Below are positions 5,645-9,950 of a stretch of 9,950 nt of DNA, one piece after another. The stretch lies in the NCBI GenBank assembly GCA_946497375.1, contig CAMMKE010000041.1, forward strand, positions 1 to 9,950. Reading direction: 5' to 3'. This stretch comes from an uncultured Mycoplasmatota bacterium (GTDB lineage: Bacteria > Bacillota_I > Bacilli_A > RF39 > UBA660). The notes below the pieces were generated by a model. That model searched no databases. It saw only the letters and a program-made list of their open reading frames with translations, and was not told the DNA's origin. Both the position numbers and the translations under genes were made by a program. Position 1 is the first letter of the stretch; the number at the start of each line of letters is the position of its first letter.

Positions 5645-6515
5645 TGAAGGAAATAGACTTGATAGTTATATTGCAAGTAATAGTGATTTATCTAGAAGTA
5701 GAGTATCTAAGTTAATTAGTGATGGTAAAATACTTGTTAATGGTAAAGAGAAAAATGCTAGTTATAAAGTAAAACTAGGTGATGTTATTGAAGTAAGTCT
5801 TGATGAAGAGATAAATCTAGAAAACCTTGAACCTACTAATATTCCTCTTGATATTGTTTATGAAGATGAATACTTAATGATTATTAATAAAGGGAGTGGA
5901 CTTGTAGTTCATCCTGCTCCAGGGCATGTTACAGATACTTTAGTTAATGCTCTTATTTATCACTCTAAAGTAAGTAAAGATGGTACCTTTAGACCAGGTA
6001 TTGTTCATAGACTTGATAAAGATACAAGTGGTTTAATGGTAGTTGCAAAAGATGCTAAAACAATGGAATTACTTAGTGAAATGATAAAAAACAAAAAAAT
6101 AGAAAGACATTATCTTGCAATTGTTGATGGAGTTATAATGCATGAGACTGGTACTATTGATGCTCCTATTGGAAGAGATGAAAATAATAGACAAAAGATG
6201 GATGTAACCGCTCATAATAGTAAAGATGCAATAACTAATTTTAGAGTATTAAAGAGATTTAAAAATAATACTTTAATAGAATGTATCTTAGAGACAGGTA
6301 GAACTCATCAGATAAGAGTACATCTTAACTACATTAAACATCCTGTTAGTAATGATCCTTTGTATGGAAATCATAAAAATGTAACAGAGTTTGGACAAAT
6401 GTTACATTCTAAGAGTATTAGATTTATACATCCTATGACAGGAAAAGAGTTATATTTTGAACAAGAGCCTCCTAAAGAATTTTTAGATTATTTAAAGAGT
6501 TTGGAGAGTGAATAA
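5625..6515 (+). CDS. rluD: Large-subunit rRNA pseudouridine synthase, RluD family
   Basis: Converts specific uridines of RNA, in the family typically helix 69 of 23S rRNA, into pseudouridine. The 296-residue product has an N-terminal S4 RNA-binding domain (about 10-60, RLDSYIA...SRSRVSKLISDGKILVNG) and a catalytic domain with HRLDKDTSGLMV, where Asp131 is the nucleophile. Further family motifs are VVHPAPGH (94-101), the ERHYLAIVDG strand (160-169), and LETGRTHQIRVH (222-233) toward the C-terminus. ATG 5625 follows GAGGT (5613-5617) and overlaps the end of lspA, so it is third in the dnaE operon. In B. subtilis the homologue YlyB also follows lspA. Exact target sites cannot be read from sequence; other RluA-family members share these motifs, but the S4 domain and the neighbourhood favour RluD. 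Confidence 0.92.
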   Translation: MTLEVNSEGNRLDSYIASNSDLSRSRVSKLISDGKILVNGKEKNASYKVKLGDVIEVSLDEEINLENLEPTNIPLDIVYEDEYLMIINKGSGLVVHPAPGHVTDTLVNALIYHSKVSKDGTFRPGIVHRLDKDTSGLMVVAKDAKTMELLSEMIKNKKIERHYLAIVDGVIMHETGTIDAPIGRDENNRQKMDVTAHNSKDAITNFRVLKRFKNNTLIECILETGRTHQIRVHLNYIKHPVSNDPLYGNHKNVTEFGQMLHSKSIRFIHPMTGKELYFEQEPPKEFLDYLKSLESE

Positions 6516-6520
6516 AAAAA

Positions 6521-6550
6521 TTGACTAATATATGATATTTAGTGTAATAT
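6521..6550 (+). promoter_or_regulatory. Promoter upstream of the structured leader
   Basis: TTGACT (6521-6526) and TAATAT (6545-6550) are separated by 18 bases, immediately after the rluD stop. Transcription would begin near 6556-6560, giving a leader of about 100 bases before the gene at 6669. Confidence 0.6.
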
Positions 6551-6640
6551 ATAAGCACAGGAGCAGAAATGCTTTATACTAATGTCAGGTGTCGTTAGAC
6601 ATTTTACAAGGTTAGTCAAAGGTGGCTAGCCTTTTTAATA
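6551..6640 (+). ncRNA. Structured leader or small RNA of unknown class
   Basis: Three possible hairpins follow one another: ATAAGCA/TGCTTTAT (6551-6557 with 6570-6577, one bulge), AATGTC/GACATT (6581-6586 with 6598-6603), and the terminator-like stem at 6608-6633. The second can be replaced by CTAATG/CGTTAG (6579-6584 with 6593-6598), and ACTAA (6578-6582) could pair with TTAGT (6612-6616) in the terminator stem, as in attenuators. I compared it mentally with T-box, preQ1, fluoride, ZTP, c-di-GMP, THF and PyrR elements and found no convincing match. It could be a cis-regulator of the downstream genes, a short independent RNA, or simply the 3' end of the dnaE operon. Confidence 0.4.
6608..6636 (+). 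terminator. Intrinsic terminator-like hairpin before the DUF5680 gene
   Basis: AAGGTTAG (6608-6615) pairs with CTAGCCTT (6626-6633, one T-G pair) around a 10-base loop, followed by TTTTT overlapping the stem end (6632-6636). It lies between a promoter and a gene, so it could act as an attenuator or as the end of the dnaE-lspA-rluD operon. Confidence 0.6.
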
Positions 6641-6668
6641 TTTGATAATTAAAGGAGATAAATAGATT

Positions 6669-7142
6669 ATGAATATAAATAACAAAGAATTTTTAGAGTT
6701 TTTAGTGAAAGCAAAGAAAGGTACTTATGCTAATAGTAATGCTCCTAAAGTTATACCTAGTAGATTAAAGTCAAAAGATTATGAGTTTACAGATGGCAAC
6801 TTTACTTATCATGATACTTATTTTGGTGGAGTTAAGTTTATTGGTGAAGAAGTAGTTTATTATAATGATAATATTCTTTGGGGTATGAATTATTATGGAG
6901 TTACTTTAGATGATAGTCTAACAGAAGAATTGATGGACAAAGTCTTAAGAGTCGCTCTTATGAAGGTAGGAGAAGATAAAAGTGTTATTCCTATTAGAGG
7001 GCCTAAAGAGTTTGTAAATGAAGACTATCTTTATACTTTTAATGTAGATGGAGATATGGAAAACTTTGTAGGTACTGAACAGATATATAAAGATAAAAAA
7101 CTAATATATGAATTAAAATGTCATGGAGGAATTATAAAGTGA
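6669..7142 (+). CDS. DUF5680 domain protein, 157 aa
   Basis: Resembles the uncharacterised DUF5680 family, which also occurs fused to or beside helix-turn-helix regulators. Matching features are FLVKAKKGTYAN (12-23), PSRLKSKDYEF, YHDTYFGGVKFIGEEVVYY (47-65), a WGMNYYG turn (71-77), RGPKEF (109-114), and the C-terminal MENFVGTEQIYK...YELKCHGGIIK. It is a soluble, mostly beta protein; the function is unknown. ATG 6669 follows AAAGGAG (6651-6657) with an 11-base spacer, slightly long. No N-terminal DNA-binding domain is present. The TGA stop overlaps the GTG start of the ASCH gene (GTGA, 7139-7142), so the two are translationally coupled. The structured leader lies directly upstream. Confidence 0.8.
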   Translation: MNINNKEFLEFLVKAKKGTYANSNAPKVIPSRLKSKDYEFTDGNFTYHDTYFGGVKFIGEEVVYYNDNILWGMNYYGVTLDDSLTEELMDKVLRVALMKVGEDKSVIPIRGPKEFVNEDYLYTFNVDGDMENFVGTEQIYKDKKLIYELKCHGGIIK

Positions 7143-7546
7143 AAGTACTTAGTTTAACAGAACCATATGCAACATTGATAAGACTTGGTAAAAAGAAAAT
7201 AGAAACTAGAAGTTTTAAAACGAATTATAGAGGAGAGTTATATATTCATGCTAGTTCTACCAAAATACCTAAAGAATGGAAAAATAATAAAGAGTTAATG
7301 AATCTTATTAAAGATGTTGATTTAAGATTTGGTTATATCATTTGTAAATGTAATTTGGTAGATTGTGTTTATATGGATAAAGAGTTTTTAGATAAGATAA
7401 AGAAAGACAAGCTAGAATATTTAGTCGGTGATTATAAGATTGGTAGGTATGCTTGGATTTTAGATGATATTCAAGTATTGGATAGACCTATATTTGCAAA
7501 AGGAAAGTTAGGTATTTGGAATTATGAAGAAGATATTAGTAAGTGA
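7139..7546 (+). CDS. ASCH domain protein, 135 aa
   Basis: ASCH domains are PUA-like beta-barrels thought to bind RNA or modified nucleosides; one characterised member, E. coli YqfB, hydrolyses N4-acetylcytidine. The N-terminus KVLSLTEPYATLIRLGKKKIETR is typical, with the GKKxxExR-type signature at residues 17-24 followed by NYRGELYIHAS (29-39). The end FAKGKLGIWNY (119-129) matches the usual closing strand. I choose the GTG at 7139: it overlaps the preceding stop, GGAGG (7124-7128) is 10 bases before it, and family members begin MKVLSL at this point. An ATG at 7118 would add seven residues encoded by the upstream gene's ribosome site region. The last 23 bases overlap the start of the HAD remnant. 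Confidence 0.84.
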   Translation: MKVLSLTEPYATLIRLGKKKIETRSFKTNYRGELYIHASSTKIPKEWKNNKELMNLIKDVDLRFGYIICKCNLVDCVYMDKEFLDKIKKDKLEYLVGDYKIGRYAWILDDIQVLDRPIFAKGKLGIWNYEEDISK

Positions 7547-7691
7547 TTATGATGGAATATTTTATTAAAATGATATAGATATGATTAGAAAGTATAATGG
7601 TTATAGAGTCAAAAACTCTTGTGATGAATTAACTGCTATTACTAATAAGACGGTTGATTCTGTTAGTGATTTAATTAAGAAGATTATCTAA
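7524..7691 (+). pseudogene. Remnant of a HAD-superfamily (Cof-like) phosphatase gene
   Basis: A single reading frame of 56 codons begins at ATG 7524 with MKKILVSDYDGIFY, a textbook HAD motif I (DxDGT/I with nucleophile Asp) as found at the very N-terminus of Cof-type phosphatases. Codon 15 (7566-7568) is TAA. The frame then continues NDIDMIRKYNGYRVKN, and the rest (NSCDELTAITNKTVDSVSDLIKKII) resembles the C-terminal end of the same family (GN-x-DEL...VTDSVSDLI). Roughly 200 residues carrying motifs II-IV are missing. The simplest reading is one internal deletion plus a nonsense mutation. The start overlaps the ASCH gene, as expected for the last gene of that operon. A 36-residue ORF from ATG 7581 remains open but lacks a good ribosome site. 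Confidence 0.75.
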
Positions 7692-7706
7692 TTATATTAG
7701 AATATG

Positions 7707-7735
7707 TTTATTTCTAAAATGAAATATGTTAAAAT
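7707..7735 (+). promoter_or_regulatory. Probable promoter of the rhomboid gene
   Basis: A TAAAAT -10 (7730-7735) with TGT directly before it (extended -10) is clear; the -35 (TTTATT, 7707-7712, 17-base spacing) is weak. The AAAGGAG ribosome site (7744-7750) follows. Confidence 0.5.
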
Positions 7736-7756
7736 ATATATCGAAAGGAGATATCT

Positions 7757-8905
7757 ATGGAAGAACATGTTATAGATATGAATGAGAAAAATACTCTAGC
7801 TATGAAACTTCTTCATTACTTTATTACTGAAAAAGGATACACTCCTATAATATTACAAGGGGCAGAAGATGAGATTTGGCTTGAAAATTTAGATGAAGAT
7901 TATAAAGTAGTTAGATTAGTAATGAGATATATTCATAATGATGAACAATATAAATTTGATGTTTTTAAGACTAATAGAATCTTAAGGAAAATAAAGAAGA
8001 AAACTTTATCATTTAAATTAAATACACTTAGTATCTTTTTAGATTTAGGTGGAGCAGTTAATTTAGATGAATTTAAAACTGATAATATAACAGCAGTTGA
8101 AGTACATGAAGATGCTGATGTTAAGAAGAATAAATTATTAAAGTCTATTTTTCCTGATATTGCTAAAAAGTTAAAATTTAGTGAAGAGGGAATAGAATTA
8201 TTTATTAAAGTTACTAATGATATAAATAATCATAATAAAAAAGATCAAGAGAGGGTTGCCGATGTTTTTGCACCTAAGAAACCTATTATTACTTATGCTT
8301 TAATTATAATTAATTTATTTGTTTTCTTGTTTCCTACTTTTATGGGTAATTTTGATGAAGTAGTATCATATCTTGGAAGTTATGGGCCATTTGTTAAAAT
8401 GGGAGAATATTATAGATTAATAACAGCAGCCTTTGTTCATGCTAATCTTGCTCACCTTCTATTCAATATGTATGCTTTATGGATTATAGGAATGCAATTA
8501 GAAAGTTTCATAGGTAAATGGAGATTCTTAGTAGTTTACTTATTTAGTGCAGTTTGTGGTTCACTATTATCAGTAGTTGTAACACCTGATGCTTTAAGTG
8601 TAGGAGCAAGTGGAGCGATATTTGGTTTACTTGGAGCATTACTTTACTTTGGATATCATTATCGTATCTATTTAGGTACTGTTATTAAGAGTCAAATAAT
8701 ACCTTTAATTGTCATTAACTTAATACTTGGATTTATGGTTCCAGGAATAGATAATGCTGCCCATATTGGTGGCTTAATCGGTGGAGCGTTAATGATGATA
8801 GGAGTAGGTGTTAAATATAAGAGTAGTAACTTTGAAAAGATTAATGGTCTGATAGTTAGTTTAATATTCTTAGGATTCTTAATATATATGGCTTTGTTTG
8901 CATAA
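7757..8905 (+). CDS. Rhomboid-family intramembrane serine protease, GluP/YqgP-like
   Basis: Cleaves membrane proteins within or near their transmembrane segments. The 382-residue product has a soluble N-terminal domain (1 to about 170) with no membrane segment, as in B. subtilis YqgP (GluP), then about seven hydrophobic segments (near 177-196, 219-245, 254-276, 283-300, 311-328, 336-352, 363-381). Family motifs are complete: HANLAHLLFNM (228-238), the catalytic serine Ser285 in GASGAIFG, and the catalytic His336 in NAAHIGGLIGG. It ends right after the last membrane segment, so the C-terminal TPR-like region found in YqgP is absent. ATG 7757 follows AAAGGAG by six bases. It has its own promoter and a terminator that overlaps its stop codon, so it is probably monocistronic. 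Substrates cannot be inferred. Confidence 0.93.
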   Translation: MEEHVIDMNEKNTLAMKLLHYFITEKGYTPIILQGAEDEIWLENLDEDYKVVRLVMRYIHNDEQYKFDVFKTNRILRKIKKKTLSFKLNTLSIFLDLGGAVNLDEFKTDNITAVEVHEDADVKKNKLLKSIFPDIAKKLKFSEEGIELFIKVTNDINNHNKKDQERVADVFAPKKPIITYALIIINLFVFLFPTFMGNFDEVVSYLGSYGPFVKMGEYYRLITAAFVHANLAHLLFNMYALWIIGMQLESFIGKWRFLVVYLFSAVCGSLLSVVVTPDALSVGASGAIFGLLGALLYFGYHYRIYLGTVIKSQIIPLIVINLILGFMVPGIDNAAHIGGLIGGALMMIGVGVKYKSSNFEKINGLIVSLIFLGFLIYMALFA

Positions 8906-8917
8906 GCCTTTTTCTTT
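8890..8917 (+). terminator. Intrinsic terminator overlapping the rhomboid stop codon
   Basis: GGCTT (8890-8894) pairs with AAGCC (8904-8908) around a nine-base loop, followed by TTTTTCTTT. The stop codon (8903-8905) runs into the right arm. The stem is short but GC-containing and has a good T-run. Confidence 0.6.
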
Positions 8918-8962
8918 AAAATATTTTACGAACAAAGTTTTAACATGAAAGGAAGTGATAAC

Positions 8963-9950
8963 TTGGTAGTAGGTGTTTTAGTTGAGATAACTAGTAAAAG
9001 TGTTGATAGAATCTTTGATTATTTAGTTCCTAAATATTTAGAAGATAAAATAGAAATAGGTAAAAGAGTAAAGGTTCCTTTTGGTAATAGAACTTTAGTA
9101 GGCTTTATTTTAGAGAAAGATAAAAACAGTGATGTAGATAAGTTAAAAGAAATAGAAGAAGTCCTTGATGAAGAAGTAATACTTACTAAAGAATTATTAG
9201 AATTAGGAGAATATTTACATAAGACAACCTTAGCATCTCTAATCAGTTGTTATCAAGTAATGCTTCCTAAAGGATATAAAGCTAGTATTAAAAGTGATGT
9301 TAAGAAGAAATATAGAAAAGTATACTATTTAAATGATTATGATAAGAAATTAACTGATAAGCAAAGAGAAGTTGTAGGCTTATTTAAAGGTAAAGAAAAA
9401 CTAAGTCGTGATGAGTTAAAAGATGTCTCTATATCTATTCTAAATACTTTAGTTAAGAATGATATTTTAAGAGTTTTAGAAGAAGAAGTTTATAGATTAG
9501 ATTATGAAAAAAGTGATAAGAAAATAAAAAAAATAACTTCATTACAAGAAAATGCTGTTAATAATATTTTAAATACTGAAAATACTGTGTCATTACTATA
9601 TGGTGTTACTGGTAGTGGTAAGACTGAAGTTTATATGGAATTAATTGATAAGTATTTAGAAAAAGGCTTAAAGAGTATTGTTTTAGTACCTGAGATATCT
9701 TTAACACCTCAATTGATTAAAAGATTTGAAGAAAGATTTGGAAGTAATATAGCACTACTACACAGTGCCTTATCAGATGGAGAGAGGTATGATGAGTATA
9801 GAAGAATAGTAAAAGGAGAAGCAGATATTGTAATAGGTGCTAGAAGTGCAGTTTTCGCACCTATTAAAAACCTTGGTCTTATTATTATAGATGAATGTCA
9901 TAGTGATTCTTATAAACAAGATAATAATCCTAGATATAATGCTAAAGATG
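8963..9950 (+). CDS. priA: Primosomal protein N' (replication restart helicase PriA), 5' part
   Basis: PriA recognises stalled or abandoned forks, remodels them and reloads the replisome. The gene runs off the window after 329 codons. I choose the TTG at 8963: AAAGGAAGTGAT (8948-8959) is an almost complete ribosome binding site at correct distance, and VVGVLVEITSKSVDRIFDYLVP aligns with the normal PriA N-terminus. An in-frame ATG at 8945 lies before that site and has no ribosome binding site of its own. Domains: 3' DNA-binding domain (1 to about 105), winged-helix region (about 110-180), helicase core with Walker A GVTGSGKTE (214-222), LVPEISLTPQ (241-250), GARSAVFAP (292-300) and Walker B DECH (310-313), then YKQDNNPRYNAKD. 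The zinc-binding cysteines and second helicase lobe lie outside. No clear promoter is visible in the 45 bases after the upstream terminator. Confidence 0.95.
   Translation, partial: MVVGVLVEITSKSVDRIFDYLVPKYLEDKIEIGKRVKVPFGNRTLVGFILEKDKNSDVDKLKEIEEVLDEEVILTKELLELGEYLHKTTLASLISCYQVMLPKGYKASIKSDVKKKYRKVYYLNDYDKKLTDKQREVVGLFKGKEKLSRDELKDVSISILNTLVKNDILRVLEEEVYRLDYEKSDKKIKKITSLQENAVNNILNTENTVSLLYGVTGSGKTEVYMELIDKYLEKGLKSIVLVPEISLTPQLIKRFEERFGSNIALLHSALSDGERYDEYRRIVKGEADIVIGARSAVFAPIKNLGLIIIDECHSDSYKQDNNPRYNAKD

Noticed and set aside
6613..6640. T-box leader, suggested by GGTGG before a terminator
   Set aside because: The leader is far too short, and the T-box specifier stem and full TGGNACC sequence are absent.
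6551..6640. PyrR-binding attenuator, suggested by the position after rluD
   Set aside because: No PyrR binding-loop consensus and no pyr genes downstream.
7118..7138. ATG at 7118 as start of the ASCH gene
   Set aside because: It lies before the GGAGG site that serves GTG 7139, and the extra seven residues do not match family N-termini.
7140..7142. TGA read as tryptophan (Mycoplasma code) extending the DUF5680 gene
   Set aside because: Tryptophans in the window's genes are TGG, and the TGA forms a normal GTGA stop-start overlap with a clear downstream gene.
7581..7691. Independent 36-residue gene
   Set aside because: No good ribosome site, and it is in frame with the N-terminal HAD fragment and resembles the same family's C-terminus, so a remnant is the better explanation.
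7688..7712. Terminator after the HAD remnant (CTAAT-TAT-ATTAG)
   Set aside because: Only a 5-bp nearly all-AT stem without a continuous T-run; too weak to support.
8945..8962. ATG at 8945 as priA start
   Set aside because: It lies upstream of the strong AAAGGAAGTGAT site and has none of its own; the TTG at 8963 gives the standard PriA N-terminus.

Overview
The window is very AT-rich with strongly AT-biased codons (AGA for Arg, TTA for Leu). It has strong AAAGGAGG-type ribosome binding sites and Gram-positive gene content: a cysteine-free L28, a DnaE with a degenerate PHP domain, the lspA-rluD pair and a GluP/YqgP-like rhomboid. All tryptophans I checked are TGG, and TGA ends two genes (7140-7142 and 7544-7546), so the standard bacterial code fits and the Mycoplasma code does not. 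The best guess is a low-GC Firmicute in the Bacilli/Erysipelotrichia/uncultured RF39-like range. That placement is inference from gene style, not from a marker search.

Layout. Positions 1-115 hold the 3' end of greA with a short terminator, converging on an unreported 56-residue tyrosine/proline-rich ORF on the minus strand (150-320). A membrane-anchored thioredoxin-fold-like protein (451-963) is followed closely by trmL (991-1512). A small unknown gene (1601-1870) and rpmB (1899-2081, minus) converge on one shared bidirectional terminator. Back-to-back promoters at about 2118-2195 serve rpmB leftward and a dnaE-lspA-rluD operon rightward (2218-6515), whose three genes overlap end to start. 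A promoter and structured leader with a terminator-like hairpin (6521-6640) precede a DUF5680-type gene, an ASCH-domain gene, and the remnant of a HAD-superfamily phosphatase gene (7524-7691). A rhomboid protease gene (7757-8905) and the 5' two-fifths or so of priA (8963 to the window edge) complete the window.

Most genes are housekeeping: transcript cleavage, tRNA and rRNA modification, DNA synthesis and restart, lipoprotein processing and membrane proteolysis. I see no phage, insertion sequence, CRISPR array, tRNA or rRNA. I do not see a convincing new multi-gene system. The points that deserve a second look are the decaying HAD gene, an 11-bp inverted repeat that would hide the ribosome binding site and start codon of the small gene at 1601 only in read-through transcripts, and the structured leader at 6521-6640, which shows a similar architecture. 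The tyrosine/proline-rich small ORF and the dyad symmetries inside the divergent rpmB/dnaE promoters are also worth checking.
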